Assembly (NCBI RefSeq): GCF_019933155.2
Contig: NZ_CP082944.1
Span: 498,001-562,000 of the forward strand
Reading direction: 5' to 3'
Length of the DNA: 64,000 nucleotides
DNA from: Metabacillus dongyingensis
Lineage (GTDB): Bacteria; Bacillota; Bacilli; Bacillales; Bacillaceae
This document shows, one piece after another, positions 51,523 to 61,261 of this stretch (positions within the stretch are counted from its first letter, which is position 1; every line of letters starts with the position of its first letter). The translations under genes were made by a program, and so were the position numbers. The notes below the pieces were generated by a model. It saw only the letters and a list, made by a program, of their open reading frames with translations, was not told the DNA's origin and did no database searches.

Positions 51523-52830
51523 ATGCTGAAACTTTTCTCAAAAAAACAGACGGCAGAAACATTTAATCCTGTCATGGGGTTTCCTGATAATAAACAGATG
51601 GTATTTGTTGAAGATAAAGAATTATCTTCGAGGCTTGCATACATGGGTTATACCAATGAACAGCTCGAAACATTAAAAGAACTGAAGCCAGTTGTCCTGC
51701 CGCTGCTTGATGAGCTCCTTGAATCAGTTCTGAATCACTTATTTAAGCAGCCTGTATTAAGCAGGATTGCTATGGATCATACGACAAGAGCACGCTTAAA
51801 AACAGTGTTTGCTGATTATTTTAAAAGTCTCCTGAGCGGTGAAATGGATGAACGATTTTTTGAGATGAGAAACCGTATCGGCGGAACGCATAACAGTGCT
51901 CACTTGCCTGTTACATGGTTTTTGGCGACATACTCGGCAATCAGCTCCCTGCTGATTCCACAAGTCATTCAGGTGCTTCAAAATGAGCCTCAAAAACTCT
52001 CTGTGGCCCTGCTGGCTCTTACACATGCAATAAATCTGGATTCACAGTTAGTAGTTGATCAATATATGCAAAAAAGAATGAATGAGCTGAATGATCTGAA
52101 CGAAGAAAATGTAAACCTTCAACGGGAGCTGTCTTCCATCAGCCAGGAAATGGCGGCATCTGTTCAGCTTACAGACTCCACTATGAACGATACAAGCTCA
52201 AAGGCCGAACAAATCCGGGAAGAAATTCAATCAACTCAAAAAAGCAGCAAAAACCTCCTTAATTTGACGAACAAGAACGAAGAGCAAATGGACGAAATGG
52301 TTTCAGCGTTTGGAGAGGTTATTGAAAAAGTGGAAAACTCTCTTGAAGGCATCGGCAACCTTAAAGGCATATCAGATCAAATTACGAGAATGACAAAAGA
52401 AATTGAAGGCATTGCAGATCAAACGAATTTACTGGCTCTAAATGCATCAATTGAAGCTGCACGGGCAGGAGATCATGGAAAAGGCTTTGCTGTTGTAGCC
52501 AGTGAAGTCAGAAAGCTTGCGGAAGATTCCAAGAGAACGAGCAACGAAATTAACTCATTAATATCAAACAGCAATAAGCATATGGATACGATTGTCTCTA
52601 TCATGAGTTCAATGAATGATTCAACTCAAACCTCCCAATCTCAAATTGCACAAGTTAGAAGCGGTCTGATAACTGTAAAAATGGAGATGGAGAATTACAT
52701 GGAAATGTTTGGGCGGAATAAAGTGGATTTGGACGCAATTGTTGATTCCATTCAAGAAATTAATAAAACGACAGAAAGCTTATCGGAACTGGCCAACGTT
52801 TTACTGCAAAAAGCGGAGAGACAGCTATAA
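51523..52830 (+). CDS. hemAT: HemAT-like globin-coupled chemotaxis transducer
   Basis: A soluble 435-residue oxygen sensor. An N-terminal sensor globin (about 25-190) has the proximal haem ligand H123 in [10 protein letters not shown], the same residue number as in B. subtilis HemAT. A helical linker and a methyl-accepting signalling domain follow, with the hairpin tip [20 protein letters not shown]. There are no membrane segments. It signals through CheW/CheA for aerotaxis. The region around H123 departs from the usual AHxHxRIGL pattern (GTHNSAHL). It is monocistronic behind a sigma-D-like promoter. Confidence 0.85.
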   Translation: MLKLFSKKQTAETFNPVMGFPDNKQMVFVEDKELSSRLAYMGYTNEQLETLKELKPVVLPLLDELLESVLNHLFKQPVLSRIAMDHTTRARLKTVFADYFKSLLSGEMDERFFEMRNRIGGTHNSAHLPVTWFLATYSAISSLLIPQVIQVLQNEPQKLSVALLALTHAINLDSQLVVDQYMQKRMNELNDLNEENVNLQRELSSISQEMAASVQLTDSTMNDTSSKAEQIREEIQSTQKSSKNLLNLTNKNEEQMDEMVSAFGEVIEKVENSLEGIGNLKGISDQITRMTKEIEGIADQTNLLALNASIEAARAGDHGKGFAVVASEVRKLAEDSKRTSNEINSLISNSNKHMDTIVSIMSSMNDSTQTSQSQIAQVRSGLITVKMEMENYMEMFGRNKVDLDAIVDSIQEINKTTESLSELANVLLQKAERQL

Positions 52831-52854
52831 ATTCCATATCAATTCTATTCAATC

Positions 52855-52892
52855 AAAAGGCTTTACCTGAAAAAGGCAGAGCCTTTTAATTT
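52855..52892. terminator. Terminator shared by hemAT and adaA
   Basis: Stem AAAAGGCT/AGCCTTTT with an inner ACCT/AGG pairing, between two converging genes; usable in both directions. Confidence 0.7.
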
Positions 52893-52909
52893 TGGTTCCT
52901 TCAATGTCT

Positions 52910-53467
52910 TTAACTGGAAAGGTTTCGATATTCACTTGGCGAACAATTTTTCAAACGGCGAAATATCTTGTAAAAATTTGAAGGACTTTGGAATCCAGTT
53001 TCAAAGCAAATATCCAGATTATTTTTGTCCGTGCTTATCAGAAGATGGGCAGCCTTGTCGACTCTTATTTTTTCCAAATAGGATCGTGGAGTTTCAGCCG
53101 TTTCCTGTTTGAATAGCCGTTCGAGATAAAACGGACTTACTCCGGCATGTTCTGCAATATCCTGTAATTGGAGCTTTTGATTATAATTGTTTACCAGGAA
53201 AGCAATAACCTTTCTGACAAGTACAAGATGGGGAGAGTGTTCTATTTCTGGCTGACACCTCTTGCAGGCACGGAATCCGGCTTGTTCTGCACTTAATAGG
53301 TCATTGTAAAATTCAACATTTATTTTTTTAGGCTTTCTGGATCGGCAAGAAGGACGGCAATAAATTTTAGTTGTTTTCACTGCCGTAAAAAATAACCCAT
53401 CATAGGTTTGATCACAAGCAATGATTTTCTCCCACTTTTCTTCAAAAGAAAGGTTAACATCCGGCAT
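52910..53467 (-). CDS. adaA: AdaA-type methylphosphotriester-DNA methyltransferase/AraC regulator
   Basis: A 185-residue protein. The N-terminal Ada zinc domain has C37 and C41 (IYCRPSC) and C68 and C71 (ACKRCQPE); C37 corresponds to the methyl-accepting Cys38 of E. coli Ada. The C-terminal half is an AraC-type double HTH (LQDIAEHAGVSPFYLERLFK and DICFETGFQSPSNFYKIF). It repairs methylphosphotriesters and then activates the adaptive response. No adaB methylguanine transferase follows; the gene lies 22 bp downstream of the PEP mutase-family gene and is probably co-transcribed with it. Confidence 0.88.
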   Translation of the reverse strand: MPDVNLSFEEKWEKIIACDQTYDGLFFTAVKTTKIYCRPSCRSRKPKKINVEFYNDLLSAEQAGFRACKRCQPEIEHSPHLVLVRKVIAFLVNNYNQKLQLQDIAEHAGVSPFYLERLFKQETAETPRSYLEKIRVDKAAHLLISTDKNNLDICFETGFQSPSNFYKIFRRLKNCSPSEYRNLSS

Positions 53468-53489
53468 AATAGGACACCCCGCCTCAAGG

Positions 53490-54260
53490 TTATTTCTCGT
53501 ATAAGTGTGCAGTATCGCTATACTCTAATAAGTGAGCGGCATTCATCTCTAATAAAGATATCATTTTGTCAGATAGTGCATTTCCGAAGCTGAAGCGTTT
53601 AACTCCTAATTCTTTAAGCTTAGTACCATTCGTTAGCCCAGGTAAAGATAAAATATTAAGCGGAGCGTTTACATGAAAGACAATTTCCTTTATTTCTTCA
53701 TCTGCTGACAATCCGGGAACAAAAATTCCGCTGGCTCCGCTTTCTGCGTATGCCTTTGCCCGATCGATTGTTTCCAAAAGAGGATGTTCCTTTTGGAGAT
53801 ACGTATCGATTCTGGCATTTATATAAAATCCTTCAAAGCCAGTACGATCTAACTCTGTTCTCATTTTTGACAATAAGCGGCTGTGCTGTTCAACTTCTTT
53901 AAGTCCCATTTGTTTCTTCAGTGAATCCTCAATATTTATACCTGCGACACCTGCATCAGCTGTTCTTAACACATTAGAAACGATTGTATCCATGTCTTCT
54001 CCATAACCAGCCTCAATGTCTGCAGAAACGGGGATTTTAACAGAATCAGCAATCCTTTTAATAATCTTTAAATGACTATCAAAATCAATGTTTTCACCAT
54101 CTGTAAATCCAAGAGAGCGGGCAATTCCAAAGCTTGTCGTGCCAATTGCTTTAAACCCTGCTTTTTCAAGTGCCAAAGCAGACAGCTGGTCCCAGGCATT
54201 GCCTAAAAATAATAAATCTTCTGTTGAGTGGAGCTCATTAAACGTATTTATTTTGTTCAT
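53490..54260 (-). CDS. Isocitrate lyase/PEP mutase superfamily protein
   Basis: A 256-residue TIM-barrel enzyme of the ICL/PEPM family: LGNAWDQLSALALEKAGFKAIGTTSFG at the N-terminus, PVSADIEAGYGED as the metal-binding region and GINIEDSL. It lacks the long insertions of true isocitrate lyase. Members include 2-methylisocitrate lyase, carboxyphosphonoenolpyruvate mutase and several without known substrate, so the reaction is undetermined. AGGAGG-like GGAGGCTG precedes the ATG. Likely in an operon with adaA. Confidence 0.78.
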   Translation of the reverse strand: MNKINTFNELHSTEDLLFLGNAWDQLSALALEKAGFKAIGTTSFGIARSLGFTDGENIDFDSHLKIIKRIADSVKIPVSADIEAGYGEDMDTIVSNVLRTADAGVAGINIEDSLKKQMGLKEVEQHSRLLSKMRTELDRTGFEGFYINARIDTYLQKEHPLLETIDRAKAYAESGASGIFVPGLSADEEIKEIVFHVNAPLNILSLPGLTNGTKLKELGVKRFSFGNALSDKMISLLEMNAAHLLEYSDTAHLYEK

Positions 54261-54377
54261 TTTCCAGCCTCCTAATGTTTTGGATGTTCCTATTTTAACA
54301 AGGAAGCTGGATCCATTTCGTCCTCATTCTTGCTCTTATGGTCTTTCGGTGAGTATGGGGCTCAGAGAGGCTGAATC

Positions 54378-55691
54378 TTAATTATTTCCACGATAATCAT
54401 ACCTCGCTTTATTCATTACAAGATAAAGGAAGACCAGTATACTTGCTGTGAAAAAGCTGATCCAAATGGAGAAAATGGAAGATTGATAAAAAAGGGATAT
54501 TGTTCCGGCCGTCCATCCTGCTAATGAGCAGTACGGCAAGTAAGCGGGAATTTCCTTTCGGTAGAAAATAACTGCTGCCATTGTTGGGATAATCGATGCA
54601 TAGACTTGCCCAAAAAAGAAAATGAGCTCAAGTAAATTGGGAGACAGAAGAGAACTAATTGCAAACAGCGACAGAGAGAGAATACCCGCAGCGATGTAAG
54701 TATTTTTAAGCTGGGTACGTTCGTTCCAATTAAATTTGTCAGTAAGCATATTTCGGATAATCATAATAGATGTTGCATGCAGTTCGGCGCCCACTGTAGA
54801 TGCTAGAGCACTGAAGCAGCAGCCGATAAACAGCAATAATAAAAATAATGAGTCCATTTTATCAATGAGCTGGAAGAGTACGGAATAAAGATTTTCATAT
54901 CCTTGGCTGAAAATCGCTATGACAATCATTCCGGAGAAGGCAATGGGAATGGTTGCCCAAATAATGCCTGCCATCATGAATGATGTCCTGATTTTCTTTT
55001 TTTCAATAATGTAGAGTCGCTGCCAGCTGGCTCTATCTATCAAGACCTGCCCAAATCCGATTAATAGAGCAGTAAGGACAAAGGGGGTGACAGAGCTGTT
55101 TTTGAGAAATAATAAGTAGGGATGGTAGAGATGAAGGCCATCATAAACAGGAAAAATCCCTTCTTGGATAAAAAAATAAACGGGTATTAGAATAATAGCA
55201 GCAAAAATAAGGGAAATATGTACCCCCTCAAATTGATGAATTTTCTTCATACCGCCAATTCCACCCAGTAAAAAGCAGTATACAAAAAAAATGAACAGCC
55301 CAACAAAAACAGGAATGTCAAATAGCAAATGAAGCAATATACCTGCCCCAAGGGACTGTATAAAGAGGGAGTCAATACTTGTAATCAATAAGACTGTCAT
55401 GACAAACCAGTAGGAATTCCCCTTGAGCCTTGTCGTTAAGACATCGCCAATTGTCATGGCATCTGGAAAGCGTTCTCGTATAATCGGGGCAATCCAGCCA
55501 AAAGAAAAGAGAGCAAAGGCACCCATTAATGCGTAGCCCACACCTCCTAAAAGTCCATATTTAACAAGTGTTTCTGGTGATGAAAGAATGGTATTGCCTG
55601 TAATCCATCTCGCTAAAAGAGAAACGACGCCATATGCAATCCCGAATTTAATGCCTCCTTGAATATAGTGATGATAGACTCCCTGCTTCAT
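54378..55691 (-). CDS. SSS-like membrane protein linked to a two-component system
   Basis: A 437-residue hydrophobic protein with about 12 membrane segments and weak sodium:solute symporter features (ASWQRLYIIEKKKIRTSF resembles the SSS TM6-TM7 loop, FSALASTVGAELHATS the TM8 region). It begins 2 bases after the response regulator stop, in the same transcription unit. It could be an ordinary transporter of the cluster's substrate or a transporter-like sensor for the adjacent kinase, which has almost no sensory domain of its own. Substrate unknown. Confidence 0.72.
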   Translation of the reverse strand: MKQGVYHHYIQGGIKFGIAYGVVSLLARWITGNTILSSPETLVKYGLLGGVGYALMGAFALFSFGWIAPIIRERFPDAMTIGDVLTTRLKGNSYWFVMTVLLITSIDSLFIQSLGAGILLHLLFDIPVFVGLFIFFVYCFLLGGIGGMKKIHQFEGVHISLIFAAIILIPVYFFIQEGIFPVYDGLHLYHPYLLFLKNSSVTPFVLTALLIGFGQVLIDRASWQRLYIIEKKKIRTSFMMAGIIWATIPIAFSGMIVIAIFSQGYENLYSVLFQLIDKMDSLFLLLLFIGCCFSALASTVGAELHATSIMIIRNMLTDKFNWNERTQLKNTYIAAGILSLSLFAISSLLSPNLLELIFFFGQVYASIIPTMAAVIFYRKEIPAYLPYCSLAGWTAGTISLFYQSSIFSIWISFFTASILVFLYLVMNKARYDYRGNN

Positions 55692-55693
55692 AA

Positions 55694-56380
55694 TTAAACC
55701 TTCTCTCTAAGCCTGTATTCTCTCGGTGATAAACCAGTCTGTTTTTTAAATAAAACGCTAAAATAATGCTGGCTATTAAATCCGCACTCTTCTGAAATAG
55801 AAGATATGGATTTCTCTGATTCCTGCAGTAATTGTTTCGCCATTTCAATTCGATAGTCATTTAGATATTCAGAGAAACTGATTTTCATTTCTTCGTGAAA
55901 CTTCCTGCTTAAATAGGCACTGTTGATATGGATTTGATTCGCCAGAAAGGAGAGGGAGAGTTTTTGGCTATATTGTTCATGGATAATATTTATTGCTTCT
56001 TGAATGATGTGTGATTGAACATCCGAATGCTGATAGTTCTCTAACACCTTGCACAGCTCTTCTTCAATAATCGGCTTGGTAATATAATCTTTTGCTCCTA
56101 ATCGAATGGAAGCTTGTGCATAATCAAAAGACTGATAGGCGGTTACCATTACGATGTCAAGTTTTTTTAGCCTTTTTAATTCTAGACCTAGTTCAATGCC
56201 GGACTTTCCTGGCAGCTGAATATCCAGCAGAGCAAGTGAAATAGGATATTCATTCATTACTTTTACAGCTTTTGATGCATCAATTGCTTTATGGATAGTC
56301 CAATAAGGAAAACGGTGCTGTATGATATATTCGAGTTGTTCTAGTTCAAGAGGTTCATCATCGACAAGCAGTATATGCAT
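55694..56380 (-). CDS. AraC-type response regulator (YesN-like)
   Basis: A 228-residue protein: receiver domain with D6-D7 and phosphoacceptor near D54 (LALLDIQLPG), K in ITKPI near 104, and a C-terminal AraC double HTH (LSFLANQIHINSAYLSRKFHEE and ISEECGFNSQHYFSVLFKKQ). It probably controls the opp-type genes around it. It follows the kinase gene by 2 bp. Confidence 0.88.
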   Translation of the reverse strand: MHILLVDDEPLELEQLEYIIQHRFPYWTIHKAIDASKAVKVMNEYPISLALLDIQLPGKSGIELGLELKRLKKLDIVMVTAYQSFDYAQASIRLGAKDYITKPIIEEELCKVLENYQHSDVQSHIIQEAINIIHEQYSQKLSLSFLANQIHINSAYLSRKFHEEMKISFSEYLNDYRIEMAKQLLQESEKSISSISEECGFNSQHYFSVLFKKQTGLSPREYRLREKV

Positions 56381-56382
56381 AT

Positions 56383-57165
56383 TTAACTCTCCTTTTGGAA
56401 ATTATAGCGGTTTTCTATCAATAATTTTGGCCAGAGAGTTTGAACGTTTGTCCCATGCTCTTCTTGCTGCAGTTTAAGATAGGTCTGTTTTAGCGGGAAC
56501 AGCATTTGCAGCCTTTTTTGAATATTCAATAGACCTAAGCCTATTTCATCGTCTTCCTGATAAGATGCGTAATCAACTTCAGGAGAAGAGGTATTCCATA
56601 CATCTAATTGAATATGTTCGTTTTCTTCTTTAATAGAGATGATTAATTTGACACTGCCGGGTGTCTTTTCCAATCCATGTTTAAAAGAATTCTCAACAAG
56701 AGTTTGCAATAAGAAAGGCGGGATAAGGGCGCTTAAAACCTCATTCTCAGTTTTCCATATGATTTCAAGTCTTTCTCTGAATCGGATTTTTTGAATATCC
56801 AGATAGTACTGTGTGTATCTTGCTTCCTCTTCAATCGTGATGAAAGGCTCTGTTTCTTTGTATTTGAATTTTAAGTATTTAGAGAGAACTTCGATGGAGG
56901 AAATCAGTTCTTCTCTTCTGTTTAATCTTGCTAAACTAAGGATGACATTCAGTGTATTAAAAAAGAAATGCGGCTGTATTTGACGGCTAAGCTGATTGTA
57001 TTTTGCTTCTTGAAGCTCCTGTTTCAGCATTAACTCTGTTTTTTCCTTTTTTAATTGATCTAATCTTTTCTCAAAAATGAATAAGAACAATAAGCTAAAA
57101 GCCCCGAGTAAAGGGGCTAAAACACAAATCATTATATAGAAGGAAAAGGACTCAAGTGTAATCAT
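56383..57165 (-). CDS. LytS/YesM-type histidine kinase with minimal sensor region
   Basis: A 260-residue kinase with only one N-terminal membrane helix (about 7-32), a short coiled coil and then the His_kinase domain with SRQIQPHFFFNTLN, phosphoacceptor His near residue 66. The HATPase part has LVENSFKHG and GLGLLNIQKR. Typical YesM kinases have about 570 residues and a large external sensor; here that domain is missing. Signal input must come from another protein, plausibly the membrane protein or ABC system encoded alongside. Confidence 0.85.
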   Translation of the reverse strand: MITLESFSFYIMICVLAPLLGAFSLLFLFIFEKRLDQLKKEKTELMLKQELQEAKYNQLSRQIQPHFFFNTLNVILSLARLNRREELISSIEVLSKYLKFKYKETEPFITIEEEARYTQYYLDIQKIRFRERLEIIWKTENEVLSALIPPFLLQTLVENSFKHGLEKTPGSVKLIISIKEENEHIQLDVWNTSSPEVDYASYQEDDEIGLGLLNIQKRLQMLFPLKQTYLKLQQEEHGTNVQTLWPKLLIENRYNFQKES

Positions 57166-57230
57166 TGTAAGACTCCCCGAACTAATTATGTATCTATTCT
57201 AGTAGAAAAAGAAGATTCTGAAAACATCTA

Positions 57231-58214
57231 TTAAACGTAATGACAGCGGGAAAAATGACCATCTTTTCCAATCATAGGGGGGAGTTCAGCTATACATAGA
57301 TCTGTCGCTAAAGGACAGCGAGTATGGAATTTGCATCCGGACGGCGGATTTAAAGGAGAAGGAACATCTCCTTTTAAAATGATTCTCTCTTTTTTCTTTA
57401 CTGAAATTTCTGCCACTGGAATTGCTGATAGTAATGCTTTTGTATAGGGATGCTGCGGCTCCTGAAACAATTGGTGTTTTGATCCTACCTCTACAAGCTT
57501 TCCTAAGTACATGACCATCACACGATCAGAAATATGTCTTACTACACTAAGATCGTGTGAAATAAAAAGGTACGTTAATTGCAGCTCTTTTTGAAGCCGT
57601 TTTAATAAATTCAAAATCTGTGCTTGAATGGAAACATCGAGAGCAGAGACGGCTTCATCACAAATGATGATTTTAGGGTTAACTGAAAGCGCACGGGCGA
57701 TGCCGATTCTTTGTCTTTGGCCGCCGCTGAATTCATGAGGTAAACGGTCTAATGAAGCAAGGGGAAGACCGACATAATCCATGAGTTCTTTCATTCTTTG
57801 CTCTTGCTGTGATGGTGGAAGCACCTTCTGAATAGTCATTGCTTCTTTCAAAATTTTTCTTACGGTTTGACGCGGGTTTAATGATGCATATGGATCCTGA
57901 AAGATAACTTGAATATCACCTCTCATTTTTCTTAGGTCTCTTTTAGATAGACTGGTTAGGTCTATTCCATTATATTTAATGACTCCCTCAGTTGGTTTTT
58001 CCAGCTGCAGGATAGCACGGCCGGTAGTTGATTTTCCGCATCCCGATTCCCCAACAATACTTAATGTTTCCCCTTCATAAAGGGTGAAGCTGATGTCATC
58101 AACTGCTTTTACTTCCTGTTTGGGCTGAAACAGAGATTCACGTTTAACAGGAAAGTATTGCTTGAGTCCACTGATTTCTAATAATGGCTTTTTTACAGCT
58201 ATCGCTTCTGTCAT
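57231..58214 (-). CDS. Oligopeptide/nickel-type ABC transporter ATPase (OppF/DppF-like)
   Basis: A 327-residue ATPase: Walker [10 protein letters not shown], signature FSGGQRQRIGIARAL, Walker B IICDEAVSALD, H-loop ISHDLSV, and the C-terminal oligopeptide-transporter extension with a cysteine-rich GCKFHTRCPLATDLC. It energises the permease pair encoded upstream. Its start overlaps the OppD-like gene by 4 bp. Confidence 0.9.
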   Translation of the reverse strand: MTEAIAVKKPLLEISGLKQYFPVKRESLFQPKQEVKAVDDISFTLYEGETLSIVGESGCGKSTTGRAILQLEKPTEGVIKYNGIDLTSLSKRDLRKMRGDIQVIFQDPYASLNPRQTVRKILKEAMTIQKVLPPSQQEQRMKELMDYVGLPLASLDRLPHEFSGGQRQRIGIARALSVNPKIIICDEAVSALDVSIQAQILNLLKRLQKELQLTYLFISHDLSVVRHISDRVMVMYLGKLVEVGSKHQLFQEPQHPYTKALLSAIPVAEISVKKKERIILKGDVPSPLNPPSGCKFHTRCPLATDLCIAELPPMIGKDGHFSRCHYV

Positions 58215-59215
58215 TTTGCCTTCACTCCTTTTTTTTGTGAGTCTGGGGTATAAAGGAAACAGCGAATTTGACTGCCATCCTCTAAAGTAGCAAGAGATGG
58301 TTCCTCCTCATGGCATTGCGCTGTTGCCAGCGGACATCGAGGAGAAAAACGGCATCCCTTCGGCATATCGTATGGCGAAGGGACATTTCCTTTCATTGTT
58401 TGTAATTCTTCCTGATCTTCATGCAGTTTAGGCAGAGAGGACATGAGACCGGTCGTGTATGGGTGTTTCGGGTTTACAAATAGCTGTTCGGTTGTACTGT
58501 ATTCAACGATCTGACCTGCGTACATTACAGCTACTTTGTCACATAATTCAGCAACAACACCAAGATCATGAGTGATAAAAATAATGCCCATATTTAATTT
58601 CTTTTGAAGATCTTTCATTAATTCCAGGATTTGCGCTTGTATAGTTACATCAAGTGCTGTAGTCGGTTCGTCTGCAATTAATATCTCCGGATTACAAGCT
58701 AGAGCCATTGCAATCATTACCCGCTGACGCATTCCGCCGCTTAACTGAAAGGGCTCCTGTTTTGCCCGTTTATCAGGAGAAGGTATCCCAACGAGATCCA
58801 GCATCTCAACCGCTTTTTTCCACGAGTCCTTTTTAGACAGCCTTTGATGAACCCGTATCGCTTCAGCAATTTGTTCTCCAACCGGTATGACTGGATTTAA
58901 AGAGGTCATTGGTTCTTGGAAAATCATCGAAATTTGATTTCCTCTCATCTGACGCAGCTCTTTCTCAGACATTTGTAAAATATCTTTCCCCTTAAAGTTA
59001 ATTGTTCCATCAACAATTTTTCCCGGGGGAGAAGGGATAAGACGAAGGATGGAAAGCGATGTCATACTTTTTCCACAGCCTGATTCCCCGACAATCCCAA
59101 GAGTTTCCCCTTCATGCAGAACAAAATCAATGCCATCGACAGCTTTGGTTACGCCCTTTTTTGATGAAAAATAGGTTTTGAGATTATTTACTTTCAGCAC
59201 AACTTTTTTATCCAT
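58211..59215 (-). CDS. Oligopeptide/nickel-type ABC transporter ATPase (OppD/DppD-like)
   Basis: A 334-residue ATPase: Walker [10 protein letters not shown], signature [15 protein letters not shown], Walker [12 protein letters not shown], and the C-terminal extension with [14 protein letters not shown]. The signature LSGGMRQRV marks the OppD branch. It lies 12 bp after the OppB-like permease gene and overlaps the OppF-like gene. Confidence 0.9.
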   Translation of the reverse strand: MDKKVVLKVNNLKTYFSSKKGVTKAVDGIDFVLHEGETLGIVGESGCGKSMTSLSILRLIPSPPGKIVDGTINFKGKDILQMSEKELRQMRGNQISMIFQEPMTSLNPVIPVGEQIAEAIRVHQRLSKKDSWKKAVEMLDLVGIPSPDKRAKQEPFQLSGGMRQRVMIAMALACNPEILIADEPTTALDVTIQAQILELMKDLQKKLNMGIIFITHDLGVVAELCDKVAVMYAGQIVEYSTTEQLFVNPKHPYTTGLMSSLPKLHEDQEELQTMKGNVPSPYDMPKGCRFSPRCPLATAQCHEEEPSLATLEDGSQIRCFLYTPDSQKKGVKAK

Positions 59216-59227
59216 ACCTGATCACTC

Positions 59228-60148
59228 CTAATTTAACTCGATTCGTTTATTAAAGAATCGATATAAAATATCAACAAATAAGTTAACAAAAACGAAGACG
59301 AGGGAGGCGATAAGAACGCCGCCTTGTACCATTGGCAAATCCCGCATGCGTATGGAATCTACGATCATACGCCCGAGACCGTTAATGGCAAAAACGGATT
59401 CGATCAAAACTGTTCCGCCAAGTAAAGCCCCAAATTGAAGTCCTACTACAGTGATAACTGGTATTAGTGCATTTCGAAGTGCATGTTTATAAATAATGAC
59501 GTAACCTTTTAGACCTTTCGCTTGAGCCGTGCGAATATAATCCTTTCGCACAACTTCAAGCATGCTCGAGCGGGTCATTCTGGCTACGATTGCAGCGCCT
59601 CCTAACCCAAGGGTAAAAGCAGGTAAAATAATGTGGAGGATACTGTCCCACCCTGCAACAGGCAATAGATGCAATTTAACGGAGAAAACATACATTAAAA
59701 GCATCCCAAGCCAGAAGCTTGGAAGAGAAATACCTAATAAGGCCACAATCATGACAGTAATATCAGTAGGAGAGTATGGTCTTACTGCCGAGATAATACC
59801 TGCTGCCATTCCAAGGACAATGGTAATCATTATGCTGTAGAACGCTAATTCAATTGTAATAGGCAGTCTTGCAAGGACCTCTTGAAGGACAGGCTGCTGA
59901 CTTTTTAATGATGTTCCCAAGTCTCCTTGAAAGACATTGAGGATATAGTCGCCATATTGCATGTACAGAGGTCCATTTAGACCTAATTCTTCTCGTATTT
60001 GATTGATTGTTTCTTTTGATGCACCTTCACCTGCAAGTAATACTGCTGGATCCCCTGGCACCATCTGCATAATTAGAAATACAACGAGTGTTACTCCAAA
60101 TATGACTGGGATTATTTCCAGTAATCTTCGAAAAATATAAAATATCAC
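59228..60148 (-). CDS. Oligopeptide/nickel-type ABC permease (OppB/DppB-like)
   Basis: A 306-residue permease with six membrane helices, the N-terminal FIFRRLLEIIPVIFGVTLVVF and PGDPA motif of DppB-type proteins, and the EAA loop near RTAQAKGLKGYVIIYKHALRNAL that contacts the ATPases. Partner of the OppC-like permease encoded 19 bp upstream. Confidence 0.92.
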   Translation of the reverse strand: MIFYIFRRLLEIIPVIFGVTLVVFLIMQMVPGDPAVLLAGEGASKETINQIREELGLNGPLYMQYGDYILNVFQGDLGTSLKSQQPVLQEVLARLPITIELAFYSIMITIVLGMAAGIISAVRPYSPTDITVMIVALLGISLPSFWLGMLLMYVFSVKLHLLPVAGWDSILHIILPAFTLGLGGAAIVARMTRSSMLEVVRKDYIRTAQAKGLKGYVIIYKHALRNALIPVITVVGLQFGALLGGTVLIESVFAINGLGRMIVDSIRMRDLPMVQGGVLIASLVFVFVNLFVDILYRFFNKRIELN

Positions 60149-60167
60149 AATTTTCTCCTCCGGTTCA

Positions 60168-61076
60168 TTATGATTTTAGCCGCGGATCCAAGGCATCGCG
60201 CAATCCGTCTCCAAATAAGTTAAACCCGAGAACAAGAACAGAAATGGCGAGCCCTGGGAATAATGCGATATATGGAGCACTGAACAGAAAATCTCTGCCG
60301 CTGGATAGCATCGTTCCCCATTCTGGTGAAGGGGGCTGAGCTCCCAAGCCTAAGAAAGAAAGACCTGCGGCTGAAAGAATAGCTGTTGCTAAGCGCAATG
60401 TTCCTTGAATGATGATAGGTGATAGGATATTCGGCAGAATATGCTTGAAAATAATTGTCCCATCATTTGCTCCCAATGAACGAATGGCGTCGATATATTC
60501 GAGTTTTTTTGTTTCAAGAGTTGAGCCTCTCACTACCCTTGCGAATAAAGGAACCGAAAATATTCCAACAGCAATCATGACATTCACTAGACTTGGTCCT
60601 AGCGCACTGATAATGGCAAGTGCTAATAGAATCCCAGGGAAAGCGAGCATAACATCTAAAATCCTGCTGATTATTGTATCAACCCAGCCGCCATAATATC
60701 CTGCTGCAAGTCCCATGATAATTCCGAAAAATGCCCCAAATGAAACTGCAGCAAATCCGATTCCCATGGATAATCTTGATCCATAGAGGATTCTTGCCAG
60801 AATATCCCTTCCCTTATCATCTGTTCCCATCCAATGCTCAAAGCTCGGCTGCTGAAGCTTTTTGTCTAATTGAATTTCAAATGGATCATGTGCAGCAAGG
60901 AGCGGAGCAAAAAGGGCAATTAAAATATAAAAAAGGATAATCGCCCCGCCGACTACGGCTGCTTTGTTTTTAGAAAAGATTTCCCAAAATTGTCGTAACC
61001 TTCCGATGAACAGTGTTGGGCCAGGTTCAGAAAAGCTTCTTTGTACCTCTTCAGCCTTTAGTTCTGTCGTCATCAT
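60168..61076 (-). CDS. Oligopeptide/nickel-type ABC permease (OppC/DppC-like)
   Basis: A 302-residue permease with six membrane helices; the conserved DDKGRDILARILYGSRLS region follows TM1 and the EAA loop DAIRSLGANDGTIIFKHILPN lies near residue 200. It is the first gene of a minus-strand unit that continues through the OppB, OppD and OppF-like genes and probably the two-component system and membrane protein. AGGGGG precedes the start. Confidence 0.92.
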   Translation of the reverse strand: MMTTELKAEEVQRSFSEPGPTLFIGRLRQFWEIFSKNKAAVVGGAIILFYILIALFAPLLAAHDPFEIQLDKKLQQPSFEHWMGTDDKGRDILARILYGSRLSMGIGFAAVSFGAFFGIIMGLAAGYYGGWVDTIISRILDVMLAFPGILLALAIISALGPSLVNVMIAVGIFSVPLFARVVRGSTLETKKLEYIDAIRSLGANDGTIIFKHILPNILSPIIIQGTLRLATAILSAAGLSFLGLGAQPPSPEWGTMLSSGRDFLFSAPYIALFPGLAISVLVLGFNLFGDGLRDALDPRLKS

Positions 61077-61139
61077 GTGTCCCCCTCATGAAATTTTTTT
61101 GTGTAACCTAAAGATAGTGGAAGCAGAAAGAAAAAAATA

Positions 61140-61159
61140 GACAATCTTTTAGAATTGTC
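61140..61159. promoter_or_regulatory. Inverted repeat in the divergent opp/SBP intergenic region
   Basis: GACAAT (61140-61145) and ATTGTC (61154-61159), a perfect 6-bp inverted repeat with 8-base gap, midway between the divergently transcribed opp-type operon and binding-protein gene. A TATAAT at 61214-61219 may be the -10 of the latter. It is a candidate site for the AraC-type regulator. Confidence 0.4.
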
Positions 61160-61261
61160 AAAATAGTAAAAAAACAAGTAAAGATATTGCAAAAAATTCT
61201 GTGATTTCTTTTTTATAATGCAATTAAGCCTTGCAAACATAAAAAAGGAAGAAGGGGAAAA

